DNA of 28,771 bases. Origin: Roseburia_C sp051879315 (GTDB lineage: Bacteria; Bacillota; Clostridia; Lachnospirales; Lachnospiraceae). The notes beneath the pieces were generated by a model that ran no database searches, had not been told where the DNA came from, and was given only the letters and a program-made list of their open reading frames with translations. Where the stretch lies: assembly GCA_051879315.1 (NCBI GenBank), contig JBJELW010000038.1, positions 1 to 28,771 on the forward strand, read 5' to 3'. The translations under genes and the position numbers were made by a program. Every line of letters starts with the position of its first letter. Position 1 is the first letter of the stretch. Below are positions 1 through 7,185 of this stretch, one piece after another.

Positions 1-48
1 CATTCGATACTAACTACCAGCAAAAACATTTTGCCGACAACCCCCAAT

Positions 49-804
49 TTATCTGATTGTACCTATATAAGCAACTGACTGATTGCCAATCGTTACAGTG
101 CCATTATTAGAGTATTTGTTGAATATAGCACTCAAAGACTCAATATACTCCTCATATTCACTGTCTCCATCTCTGAGTGAGTAGGAGCTTGAAAGACTTC
201 TTGCGATAAACTTTTCTTTATCGAAATATAGGGGGTTATCAAATGATACATAATCATATTCTCCGTCAAAGAACTCTTTGATTCGTTGGTCATCTTGCAC
301 TATCCCTCCGCTGAATCCTTTGAAGTTGGGACAATATCGAGAATAGATTTTATATAGTTCTTGATTTACTAAATCTGAATTATCTCTGACATTCCAAATA
401 AGGAATACTTTTCCGCCTTCGTTGATGATACGGGAACATTCTTTTCTGAACTTAGTAACATCGAACCAATGAAATGCCTGTGCAACTGTAATACAATCAA
501 CAAATCTATCTTCAAGCGTTGTATTCTCAGCATCACCCTGTACAGAATGGAAATTTATGTATTCACACAGTTCTCCTTCTGCAACACTTCGCATATCTTC
601 ATTAGGTTCTACACAATACACCTCACAACCTCTTTCAAGTAAATGCTTTGCAAATTTTCCTGTGCCAGAACCAATGTCTGCAATGATGGATAATTTAGAG
701 ATGTCATAATTGTCATACAAGTAATCAATCAACTCTATTGCATAACTTGGTCTGCTTACTGTATAGTCCTTTGCTCGCTCATCAAACTTTTTTGTAGTGT
801 CCAT
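49..804 (-). CDS. class I SAM-dependent methyltransferase
   Basis: A 251-residue protein with the class I (Methyltransf_11-like) Rossmann signature. Motif I is DIGSGTG at residues 43-49, the acidic ribose-binding residue is E66 in VEPNEDM, a GDAE motif II lies near 90-93, and QAFHWFD follows at about 109-115. AFHWF-type motifs are typical of small-molecule methyltransferases related to trans-aconitate methyltransferases. The acceptor cannot be told from sequence. The ATG has AGGAG eight bases upstream. It is the last gene of a minus-strand run that starts with three GNAT genes, so it may be co-transcribed with them, though 71 bases separate it from the nearest one. Length is normal and no damage is visible. 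The fold is certain; the substrate is unknown. Confidence 0.9.
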   Translation of the reverse strand: MDTTKKFDERAKDYTVSRPSYAIELIDYLYDNYDISKLSIIADIGSGTGKFAKHLLERGCEVYCVEPNEDMRSVAEGELCEYINFHSVQGDAENTTLEDRFVDCITVAQAFHWFDVTKFRKECSRIINEGGKVFLIWNVRDNSDLVNQELYKIYSRYCPNFKGFSGGIVQDDQRIKEFFDGEYDYVSFDNPLYFDKEKFIARSLSSSYSLRDGDSEYEEYIESLSAIFNKYSNNGTVTIGNQSVAYIGTIR

Positions 805-875
805 AAAATTGTCTCCTATACAAATTTGTCATTGTCTTTTGCGCCTGTCACACCATCCTTCCAAACGCAAATGTT

Positions 876-1331
876 TTATCCCGCCAAATTCATTACCATG
901 CATTCATCCGATGCGCAAAATCCAAGAGCTTCATAAAGCGGTCTTCCTGAATCTGTAGCATCTAAACTGATTTCTGTAACGCCCTTTTCTTTCGCCTCAT
1001 CTATTAACATCTGTACAAGCTTACGCGCAATACCTTGCCTGCGATATTCGGCATTTGTATAAACATTCATAAGATGTGCTCTGTTTCCTGTTGGATGCGA
1101 AAACGTAGGCATTATTTCAATATAGGACATGCTTGCACATGCCACCACCTTACCGTTCTCCAAGGCAATACTGGTTGTCTGATTACCTACCTGAAAATAT
1201 CGTTTACTATTTGCAATAAGCTCATCTGAAAAAATAAAAGTATCCGATAGTTCATTTACTTTCCGAAGCATTTCCAATCGAATATTCATAAGCATATCAA
1301 TGTCCTCTTCTGTTGCTATTCTATATTCCAT
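876..1331 (-). CDS. GNAT family N-acetyltransferase
   Basis: A 151-residue single-domain GNAT acetyltransferase, which transfers acetyl from acetyl-CoA to an amine. The acetyl-CoA pyrophosphate-binding motif A is RRQGIA at about 97-102, preceded by the beta-4 strand LMNVYT. The motif B region SGRPLYEALGF is at about 128-138. Length is standard for the family. The ATG has AGGAG six bases upstream, and the gene starts nine bases after the stop of the upstream GNAT gene, so the two are very likely co-transcribed. The substrate is not predictable. The family includes protein, polyamine and antibiotic acetyltransferases. Confidence 0.9.
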   Translation of the reverse strand: MEYRIATEEDIDMLMNIRLEMLRKVNELSDTFIFSDELIANSKRYFQVGNQTTSIALENGKVVACASMSYIEIMPTFSHPTGNRAHLMNVYTNAEYRRQGIARKLVQMLIDEAKEKGVTEISLDATDSGRPLYEALGFCASDECMVMNLAG

Positions 1332-1340
1332 AATATTCTC

Positions 1341-1868
1341 CTAATTCAATTCCATTTCACCCTTCGTTATTGAACAAACTATCATATTATTTCTTTTCCC
1401 TGAAATGAGATTTATTCTTCGTCCCCGCAAAGAAGCCTCTATTTGAAAGCCCAGCTTATGAAGCAACTTGGCAGAAGCAATATTATTCTCGTTATACTTT
1501 GCTTCAAGCAAATATAAATCGTCTTCACACAGATATTTTTTTACGACACAAGTAAGTGCTTCATAGGCATATCCACAATGCTGATATTTTTCTGCAATAA
1601 CATATCCAAGTTCACCTATCTTTAGTACATCGTATGGAATATCAACGGTAATATAGCCAATTAGATTCCCTGTTACTTTTTCTTCTAATACCCAGGCGTT
1701 TTTATTTTTTTCCATAGAACTTACCAAGGATTCCATTTGAGAAACATCACTCATTGGATATGGAATGATATATTGACCTAAATCTTTATCTTTTCCCCAA
1801 CTCTCGAAACATTTTTCTGAATCCTCAGATATAAAATTTCTTATTATCAAACGTTCTGTCTCAAGCAT
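1341..1868 (-). CDS. RimJ/RimL-type GNAT acetyltransferase
   Basis: A 175-residue protein of the RimJ/RimL (Acetyltransf_3) branch of GNAT enzymes. It opens with the typical METERLIIR-like start (LETERLIIRNF) and has a motif A equivalent YQHCGYAYEA near 95-104. The branch hallmark NIASAKLLHKLGF lies near 128-140. A GGAG Shine-Dalgarno lies five bases before the ATG. Members modify N-terminal amines of ribosomal proteins or small molecules; this one cannot be assigned. It lies between a gene remnant (1894-2028) and another GNAT, all on the same strand with short gaps. The first glycine of the usual Q-x-x-G-x-G/A motif is present but the surrounding sequence is loose (QHCGYA). Confidence 0.88.
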   Translation of the reverse strand: MLETERLIIRNFISEDSEKCFESWGKDKDLGQYIIPYPMSDVSQMESLVSSMEKNKNAWVLEEKVTGNLIGYITVDIPYDVLKIGELGYVIAEKYQHCGYAYEALTCVVKKYLCEDDLYLLEAKYNENNIASAKLLHKLGFQIEASLRGRRINLISGKRNNMIVCSITKGEMELN

Positions 1869-1893
1869 TTTTTCTCCACTACTTCAAATTATT

Positions 1894-2028
1894 TTAAATG
1901 ATGTTTCCACCAATATCTGATATCTCGGCTAATACATCTGTTGGAATATTTGTATCCACAAATATCATTTTATCTTGTTTCGATAATTCTTCAAGAATTT
2001 GCAACTCTAAAACAGTACATTCTTTCGT
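1894..2028 (-). pseudogene. C-terminal remnant of an unidentified, possibly kinase-like, gene
   Basis: Immediately after the stop of the GNAT gene at 2032, in the same frame, about 44 codons stay open with coding-like composition and end in TAA. The peptide carries ELQILEELSKQDKMIF followed by VDTNIPTDVLAEI. It has no start codon with a ribosome site. I read it as the 3' end of a gene whose front has been lost. The 'KMIFVDTNI' stretch recalls the C-terminal part of small AAA/shikimate-kinase-like P-loop proteins, but that is only a weak resemblance. The alternative is chance open sequence. Confidence 0.4.
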
Positions 2029-2031
2029 AGT

Positions 2032-2577
2032 TTATGTATCCTTTTTTGCAACATACCGGCACATCATCCCTACCGTCAGAATGTCCCCGCCACTGCATTC
2101 ATAAGGTATTTCAGCCTCGTCCACAAAGCCCAGCTTATGCAACACTTTTGCAGAACTACTGTTTACTTTTGCATACGATGTAATACATTCCTTCATCCCA
2201 AGCTCTATCTCTGCAAACTTCATAACTCCCTTCATTGCTTCTGTGATATAACCATTCCCCCAATATTTCTTTCCCAGGTTATAGGAGATGTCCCAATGAT
2301 TCTCTCTATCGTCCTCATTATAGAAAACCAAGCAGGTGCCGATAATTTCTTCTGTCTCTTTTAAAACAATGATCCATCGATACCATTTATTACTCTCAAT
2401 TTGTCCCAGTTCAAACTTTACAAACTCCTGTGCTTCGGCAATATCATTGCTGGCTTTCCACCACATATACCTGGACACGTCTTCGTCTTGCATCCAACAA
2501 TCAAAAATGTCATTCAAGTCCGGTTCTTGTATTTCTCTAAGTAATAATCGATTCGTTTCAATTCTTGGTGTTATCAA
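2032..2577 (-). CDS. RimJ/RimL-type GNAT acetyltransferase (TTG start)
   Basis: A 181-residue GNAT of the RimJ/RimL type: IETNRLLLREI at the start, motif A WGNGYITEAMKGVMKFA near 108-124, and the SSAKVLHKLGF hallmark near 139-149. The start is TTG, supported by GGAG nine bases upstream and by the conserved first strand (TPRIETNRLLLRE). A strong promoter (TTGACA-18-TACAAT) lies at 2661-2690, giving a leader of about 75 bases. It is the first gene of the GNAT/GNAT/GNAT/methyltransferase run. Its two GNAT neighbours are only distantly similar to it, so this is not a recent tandem duplication. The substrate is unknown. Confidence 0.9.
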   Translation of the reverse strand: MITPRIETNRLLLREIQEPDLNDIFDCWMQDEDVSRYMWWKASNDIAEAQEFVKFELGQIESNKWYRWIIVLKETEEIIGTCLVFYNEDDRENHWDISYNLGKKYWGNGYITEAMKGVMKFAEIELGMKECITSYAKVNSSSAKVLHKLGFVDEAEIPYECSGGDILTVGMMCRYVAKKDT

Positions 2578-2631
2578 GTTCTCACGCTCCTGTTAACTTT
2601 CATCCAAATGCAATCCAACGCCAACAAAAAT

Positions 2632-2685
2632 ATAGCCGTACGACCTCAAATAGTACTTTCATTGTACTTTTCGTCGTACGGCTAT
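2632..2685 (-). repeat. 13-bp perfect inverted repeat (terminator and/or operator)
   Basis: The arms atagccgtacgac (2632-2644) and gtcgtacggctat (2673-2685) are perfectly complementary. The 28-base loop itself holds a 5-bp hairpin (agtac/gtact). Read on the minus strand, the second arm is followed by ATTTTTG, which fits an intrinsic terminator for the MerR gene ending at 2725. One arm also lies in the spacer of the promoter at 2661-2690, so it could equally be an operator for that promoter. Confidence 0.6.
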
Positions 2686-2690
2686 GTCAA
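2661..2690 (-). promoter_or_regulatory. sigma-A-type promoter of the GNAT run
   Basis: On the minus strand TTGACA (2690-2685) is followed, after an 18-base spacer, by TACAAT (2666-2661). This is near consensus and points at the GNAT gene starting at 2577. Half of the 13-bp inverted repeat lies inside the spacer. Confidence 0.7.
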
Positions 2691-2724
2691 GACACCGGAT
2701 TATTCACATATCCCTTGAATTCTA

Positions 2725-3354
2725 CTACTCACAATAAAACTCAATTGCTTTAGATGCAAAAACTGCTGTGCCACTTCCACCAACTTTATCAATATTTTCT
2801 GTGAACTCCCCTCCCCCAGCATACATTTTTCCCAGACAACCAAGAATCTCATTGGAGCAGCTGTAGAAGTGTTCTGATATATAATTCTGCAATTTCTTTA
2901 CCTGAAGCTGCACTTTCTCATCTGCCGGATCCAATGTCATCATCTGTCCAAACTCCGCAAAAATCTGCATGAAGTCGTTCATCATTCCCTGCTGCTCCTC
3001 ATCAGTCCAGTTCTTAGCTTTTTCCTCAAATTCCTTGTACTCTGGTGTTTTTCCCCACTGCTCTTTTGCACGTTTGGAATACTCATCAATTTTCTTCGTA
3101 TCAAATACTGTAAAATCCATCTGTTTCACTCCTAACCATTTTATTCCACGAGCGAAATTAATAAGATTTTCCAGATGCTCCTTCTTCAGACTCAAAAGCT
3201 CTATTTGCTGCAGCCTTTCCAGTGCTGTATCGTCATACAGCCTGTATCCTGACTCTGTATATTCACTTGGTTTTAAGAGTCCGATGGTATCGTAATATTG
3301 CAGTGTGCGTATACTCACTCCTGTTAACTTACTTACCTCATTTACTGTCATCAT
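2725..3354 (-). CDS. MerR-family regulator with TipAS domain, internal deletion
   Basis: From the ATG at 3354 the product is 209 residues. The AGGAGG lies exactly eight bases before that ATG; the longer reading starts inside the -35 box and is rejected. Residues 2-45 are a MerR winged helix (TVNEVSKLTGVSIRTLQYY, then ESGYRLY). Residues 100-205 match a TipAS ligand-binding domain (SKRAKEQWGKTPEYKEF, FYSCSNEILGCLGKMY). In this family the helix-turn-helix is normally followed by about 30 residues (an FxxELxFxLxxI segment and a linker) before the ELLxLKKEHLENLI coiled coil. Here residue 51 of RLQQI runs straight into ELLSLKKEH. So an in-frame deletion of the second wing and start of the dimerisation helix is likely, which may leave a weakened protein. 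The promoter at 3381-3411 has the 19-base spacer expected for MerR autoregulation. Confidence 0.85.
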   Translation of the reverse strand: MMTVNEVSKLTGVSIRTLQYYDTIGLLKPSEYTESGYRLYDDTALERLQQIELLSLKKEHLENLINFARGIKWLGVKQMDFTVFDTKKIDEYSKRAKEQWGKTPEYKEFEEKAKNWTDEEQQGMMNDFMQIFAEFGQMMTLDPADEKVQLQVKKLQNYISEHFYSCSNEILGCLGKMYAGGGEFTENIDKVGGSGTAVFASKAIEFYCE

Positions 3355-3380
3355 TGGCATTTCCTCCTCTCGATAAGCAT

Positions 3381-3411
3381 ACTTTAAACTATTACGCAAC
3401 GTAGGAGTCAA
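3381..3411 (-). promoter_or_regulatory. MerR-type promoter with 19-bp spacer and dyad
   Basis: On the minus strand TTGACT (3411-3406) and TAAAGT (3386-3381) are separated by 19 bases, the overlong spacer typical of MerR-controlled promoters. The spacer holds a TACG-ttg-CGTA dyad at its centre. It lies just upstream of the MerR gene, consistent with autoregulation. Confidence 0.65.
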
Positions 3412-3421
3412 TAGTTTTTTA

Positions 3422-4159
3422 TTATTTTAAAAACACATACTTCGCCTCGCTAGACAACTCCCCACAAAACTGATATCCCAAACCGGTAAATGCTTTCACA
3501 TCCTCCAGCTCCAGGATCCGATGCTCTGCCATAAACCGGACCATCTCGCCTCTGGCCATCTTGGCGTAGACTCCCTTTTGGACCACTTTCCCGTTTACTT
3601 CCTCTCCAAACACACAGGTGACAAAACGATCCTGCGGCTGCAGGTAAGGCTCTACACACTTGGAATATTCCTTTGAGGCCAGATTCAGAATGACATGGGA
3701 ATCATCCACAACCCCGTCATACAGTTTGCTCCCCCAGAATTCATATAACCCCTTTTTGTCCTCCATCACAGTCTGCGCCTGCATCTCCAACCGATAGGGT
3801 GTCACGCCATCCATGGGTTTTAACACACCATAAAATCCGGACAAAATTCTCAGATACTCCTGTATGTAACTGAGCATTTCCGTTTCAAATACCGAGGGTG
3901 CCATGTACTGATACTGAATTCCCTCATAGGAAAGGATTGCCGGAGTCAGTCTGCCCTCCAAAACCATATTCTGAAATCGGTCATAATTTTCCTGGGCCAG
4001 CTTTTCATTACAGCGCCACAATGCCTGGGCGTCCTGCAGATTCAGGCTCTGCATCCACGCCATAATTTTTTTGGTTTCCTCCAAATACATGGGAAGTTCC
4101 TCCCATGGCAGCGCATCGTTTTCTTTCATTTTTTTCGCCGGTGAAATAATAATTCTCAT
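3422..4159 (-). CDS. yaaA: peroxide stress protein YaaA (UPF0246)
   Basis: A 245-residue protein matching the whole YaaA/DUF328 family: MRIIISPAKKM at the N-terminus, YEGIQYQYMAP near 88-98, an LRILSGFYGVLKPMDGVTPYRLEM core near 103-128, and a C-terminal GLGYQF. In Escherichia coli YaaA lowers intracellular free iron and protects DNA and proteins during hydrogen peroxide stress. The same role is inferred here. The start ATG has AAGGAG seven bases upstream. Length is typical and no defect is visible. The stop at 3422 abuts the promoter of the downstream MerR gene, leaving little room for a terminator. The upstream neighbour is an unrelated XRE regulator 48 bases away. Confidence 0.95.
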   Translation of the reverse strand: MRIIISPAKKMKENDALPWEELPMYLEETKKIMAWMQSLNLQDAQALWRCNEKLAQENYDRFQNMVLEGRLTPAILSYEGIQYQYMAPSVFETEMLSYIQEYLRILSGFYGVLKPMDGVTPYRLEMQAQTVMEDKKGLYEFWGSKLYDGVVDDSHVILNLASKEYSKCVEPYLQPQDRFVTCVFGEEVNGKVVQKGVYAKMARGEMVRFMAEHRILELEDVKAFTGLGYQFCGELSSEAKYVFLK

Positions 4160-4207
4160 GACATGACTCCTTGCTATCCTTAGTTAAAAAACGAAACATA
4201 CATACTC

Positions 4208-4879
4208 TTAGTGAATCACTTCAATATATTCACTTTCCGTATCGTAGTTATGCCTGATTACCGTATAAAAAGGTGCTTTATACACAATAACATCTTCTCC
4301 CCATTCTTTTTCATAGGCAAATCTTGGGACCTGTTTTCCGATTCTTACCCCCAGGTAATCCACAAATATTAAACCGCCAAATAAAACAAAAAAGCAACCT
4401 ATTGTAAAAATAATCTTATATTTATTTTTGCATATCACCTGATATAGCCCCGTTGACAATATGATTGCCCCAATAATGGAATAGATAGAACCCCAACTAC
4501 TGTCACTGGGAAAAATCATCAGGGCGGAAATAATTAAGAAGGCTCCAAATCCCATCAGAATACCTCCTATAATCTTTCGCATTTTAAAATATTGCATTTC
4601 CTTATCTTCATTGGTATACTCCGCTACTTTTACTAAAGTATCTTTCATTTCTTCATTCATGGTCTCACTTTTCCTTTCTCCATCGATAATTTCCTTGATA
4701 TCCACCTCATAAAACTCTGCTAACTCTACAAGAATACTGATATCAGGTAGTGTACTTCCTGTCTCCCAACGGGAAACAGAACGATTTGACACATTTAGTT
4801 GCTCTGCCAACTGTCCTTGTGTCAGACCTTTTTCATTTCTTAATTCTTTCAAGAAAGAACCCATTTTTATTTGGTCCAT
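4208..4879 (-). CDS. XRE-family regulator with C-terminal membrane segments
   Basis: A 223-residue protein. Residues 7-62 form a Cro/C1-type helix-turn-helix (FLKELRNEKGLTQGQLAEQL, then NVSNRSVSRWETG and PDISILVELAEFYEVDIKEI). After a charged linker come three hydrophobic segments at about 104-124, 131-152 and 154-176, and a polar tail. This HTH-plus-membrane layout is common in clostridia, where the DNA-binding domain is tethered to the membrane; its signal is not known here. Start: GGAGG six bases before the ATG. The upstream intergenic region (4880-5144) separates it from a divergent pseudogene. Its targets cannot be inferred. Confidence 0.9.
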   Translation of the reverse strand: MDQIKMGSFLKELRNEKGLTQGQLAEQLNVSNRSVSRWETGSTLPDISILVELAEFYEVDIKEIIDGERKSETMNEEMKDTLVKVAEYTNEDKEMQYFKMRKIIGGILMGFGAFLIISALMIFPSDSSWGSIYSIIGAIILSTGLYQVICKNKYKIIFTIGCFFVLFGGLIFVDYLGVRIGKQVPRFAYEKEWGEDVIVYKAPFYTVIRHNYDTESEYIEVIH

Positions 4880-5085
4880 AGTCGGCCTCCTTTCAGCGTC
4901 AGAGTATCATTTACTTCTCCCGTTTTGAACGACACAAAGTGAGAAATGCCGTATTTTAAGGAGTAGACACATCTGTCTTGCATTACGAAATCATATATCA
5001 AAGTATAACATATAATGGATGGACCGCGGGAACGGATTCAAATGCTTTTTGGAGAATACTTGCTGAAAAATGGCGGCATGTTTGT

Positions 5086-5091
5086 TATAAT
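5086..5091 (+). promoter_or_regulatory. extended -10 element (TGtTATAAT)
   Basis: TATAAT at 5086-5091 is preceded by TGT, giving an extended -10 about 54 bases before the TTG start of the broken gene at 5145. No good -35 is visible at 17 bases, as expected for an extended -10 promoter. The rest of 4880-5144 holds nothing else I can support. Confidence 0.5.
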
Positions 5092-5144
5092 TAGACAGTT
5101 ATTGATGCTTTCATCCTTACAAATTGCAGAAAGGAGAACCAGAA

Positions 5145-5522
5145 TTGTTTGAACAGGATTATGTTATGCGACTTATAAAGGAAATGGTAAGAACTCTTCT
5201 GAAACTGTTATTCAATATTGATACAGATTCGCCTTCGGCATAATTGCTGAGGGATAGTGAAGATAAACAGACTTTGGCGTCACTCCTTGCCATGATTGAT
5301 GAGGGCCGGATTGATGACGCAGAAAACCAAGTATATGACATAACAGAGGATGGCGATAACAGAAATTTAGAAATTGCCGTGCTGTTCTATTCTTATCTGA
5401 ACGATAAGTCTGATGACTTCTTGGAAGAACATAATTTTAGCCGGGATGAGATAAAATCCGGGTTGCAGGATATCATATCAAGATATGGTATAGATGGTCT
5501 TACAGAGATGTTTTTGGAATAA
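5145..5522 (+). pseudogene. DUF6483-like gene interrupted by one nonsense codon
   Basis: From a TTG at 5145 (AAGGAG eight bases upstream) the frame reads FEQDYVMRLIKEMVRTLLKL, then LFNIDTDSPSA. It hits TAA at 5241-5243 and continues uninterrupted as LLRDSEDKQTLASLLAMIDEG to a natural TAA at 5520. The whole matches a small acidic conserved clostridial protein that I know as DUF6483 (about 125 residues, function unknown). At the stop position the family usually has glutamate, so a single G-to-T change (GAA to TAA) explains it. The downstream half can be opened only from a TTG directly after the stop, without a ribosome site. It is one of the few plus-strand genes in this half of the window. A sequencing error is possible. 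Confidence 0.8.
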
Positions 5523-5536
5523 ACGATCCCGCGAGA

Positions 5537-6025
5537 CTATAGTTCATGGTAATATGGACATATATCTTCATAATGTCCATCCTTCATCCTGAATCCATTT
5601 GGAATTGTTCCCAACTGCTTAAAGCCAAGGCGCTCGTACAAATGACGAGCATGAACATTCGTCGCTACAACCGCATTAAACTGAAGAATTCTAAATCCTT
5701 TTTCTTTGCCCTGTATGAGACAATCCTTAACAAGCTTTTCTCCTATGTGCAGTCCTCTGGACTCTGAACTAACGGCATAACTTGCATTACATATATGACC
5801 ACATCTGCCAACATTATTGGGATGGAGAATATACAATCCATATATTTTGCCTTCCGCATCCTCTGCTACCCCACAGTATGTCTGAGAATCAAAAAATATC
5901 TTTCCTAAATTTTCATCAAGGAGTTCCTCCTGAGGAAAAGCAATACCTTCTTCCACAACTTGGTTCCAGATTCGAACCATTTCTTTCACATCATCTTGTC
6001 TATATTTTCTTATAGAAACTTCCAT
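5537..6025 (-). CDS. GNAT family N-acetyltransferase
   Basis: A 162-residue GNAT enzyme. The N-terminal strand is VSIRKYRQDDVKEMVRIWNQ. Motif A is SRGLHIGEKLVKDCL near 87-101, and the C-terminal motif NVHARHLYERLGFKQLGTIP lies near 121-140, which resembles the phosphinothricin/PhnO-like branch with a single domain. The substrate is not predictable. GAGG lies about nine bases before the ATG. The gene follows the GADGPT-tag gene by 28 bases on the same strand, so co-transcription is likely. It converges on the DUF6483-like pseudogene with only 14 bases between the stops. Confidence 0.88.
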   Translation of the reverse strand: MEVSIRKYRQDDVKEMVRIWNQVVEEGIAFPQEELLDENLGKIFFDSQTYCGVAEDAEGKIYGLYILHPNNVGRCGHICNASYAVSSESRGLHIGEKLVKDCLIQGKEKGFRILQFNAVVATNVHARHLYERLGFKQLGTIPNGFRMKDGHYEDICPYYHEL

Positions 6026-6053
6026 TTTTATCTACCTCTGAAAAATTGAAATT

Positions 6054-6710
6054 TTATATACTTGCCAATGTTTTTACCACCTCATCATACCTCTTTGTAT
6101 GATTGACAATATCCTCCTGGGAAACTCCATAATATCGATAGATTTTTCGATAAAGTGCACGATATTTTTTCATGGATCTTTTGGAGCCGGATGCAGATCC
6201 CCCGATGTATTGATATGTTTTTTCAATGCTTATTTGGGATTCAAGCTTGTCATCCTTCTTCTCATAAATGTGCATATCTATATCAAACTCGGTCTGTGGA
6301 ATAGCCTCCGCTGCTTTTTGTCTTTGCTCTAATTGTTGAAAAAATATTTTTACACTTTCCTCATCATGATTTTCCAACTTTGGCAACTCTGCTAAGTCTC
6401 CCAGAAGCTCGGGCTGATATTGCAATAAAAACGATGCTCTCATTTGATAATACTCTGTTTGATATCTTGAATCCGTCTTATCTATTTCTGTATATCCAAA
6501 TTCGTTCACAATGTAATCTGCTACCTGATCCATCGTATGAGAATCAGCTTTCAATGAGCTGATGATCCGCCTCTTTCTGAAATCATATCGTATTTTATAT
6601 AGTTTCTGTTTAAGCGTCCTCTTCTGATTCGCTTTTCCACCGATGAAAAACGAAGTTGGGCCATCTGCTCCTTCTATGACAGCCATGCTTTCTGCCACTT
6701 TATCACCCAT
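6054..6710 (-). CDS. soluble protein with N-terminal GADGPT tag, function unknown
   Basis: A 218-residue, highly charged protein without membrane segments. Residues 9-26 read MAVIEGADGPTSFFIGGK. GGADGPT is otherwise the signature of the membrane-embedded beta subunit of sodium-pumping decarboxylases (OadB/GcdB), where it forms part of the ion path. Here it sits at the extreme N-terminus of a soluble, Lys/Glu-rich protein with no other similarity to that subunit. The rest is predicted mostly helical and ends in a tyrosine-rich segment (KKYRALYRKIYRYYGVSQED). I have seen the same tag on unrelated small clostridial proteins, which are then mis-named as decarboxylase subunits. The ATG has GGAG nine bases upstream. 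Function is unknown, and annotation as a sodium pump subunit would be wrong. Confidence 0.8.
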   Translation of the reverse strand: MGDKVAESMAVIEGADGPTSFFIGGKANQKRTLKQKLYKIRYDFRKRRIISSLKADSHTMDQVADYIVNEFGYTEIDKTDSRYQTEYYQMRASFLLQYQPELLGDLAELPKLENHDEESVKIFFQQLEQRQKAAEAIPQTEFDIDMHIYEKKDDKLESQISIEKTYQYIGGSASGSKRSMKKYRALYRKIYRYYGVSQEDIVNHTKRYDEVVKTLASI

Positions 6711-6819
6711 GTTAACATTCTCCTTGTTTCTTTGCGATTTGACTTTGGTTATACCGTTGGGTCAAGAGCAATGATAAGACTTGAAAATAACCGTTTATCA
6801 ACATCTCTTCAAATTTCTA

Positions 6820-7064
6820 CCATTTTCTCTACCCTATAGGCCTATTTCTGCCCAATAGGGTAAAATGAGAGAAATTGCTCAGTTGCTACTAGCAACTCTC
6901 TTCAGGTAGCTACTGCCTGCAAATGCTTTTTTCTACGTAAGCAGTATATTAAGCAGTTACTATGGAGCATTTCTGAAAACTTTACTGCTTAGTAATCTAA
7001 AATAAAAAATAAGCCGTAAACATAGGCCACAAAAGATAGACACAGCTTATAAAATTACTGCTTA
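6820..7064. repeat. palindrome-dense intergenic stretch
   Basis: No gene is visible in 6711-7185, but the centre is crowded with dyads. TTTCTCT+ACCCTAT (6824-6837) pairs with ATAGGGT (6855-6861) and, across a 6-base bulge, AGAGAAA (6868-6874). GTTGCTA-c-TAGCAAC is at 6882-6896. CAGGTAG-cta-CTGCCTG is at 6903-6919 with one G-U. The octamer TAAGCAGT occurs twice (6938-6945, 6950-6957) and its complement ACTGCTTA twice (6984-6991, 7057-7064). This may be a structured RNA, a decayed mobile-element end or a regulatory region; no known class is recognised. Confidence 0.55.
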
Positions 7065-7185
7065 AATGATTGCATTTGGAAAGCAGGCAGTAACCGTCTC
7101 CTGTATCAATAACAGAACAGGGTAGATTGTATTGATATTCTCATAAAAATGAAGTTAGCGCCCCTACAAACCCAAATTTAACTTT

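Noticed and set aside
3409..3411. TTG at 3411 as MerR start
   Set aside because: It lies inside the -35 box; the ATG at 3354 has an ideal AGGAGG spacing and matches the family start.
5241..5243. Recoding (selenocysteine or pyrrolysine) at the in-frame stop
   Set aside because: The codon is TAA, which neither system uses, and the family has glutamate at this position.
6054..6710. Sodium-translocating decarboxylase beta subunit
   Set aside because: Only the GADGPT tag matches; the protein has no membrane segments and no other similarity.
6820..6919. Riboswitch or T-box leader
   Set aside because: The hairpins do not carry any conserved core I recognise, and the region is not directly followed by a metabolic gene on either strand.
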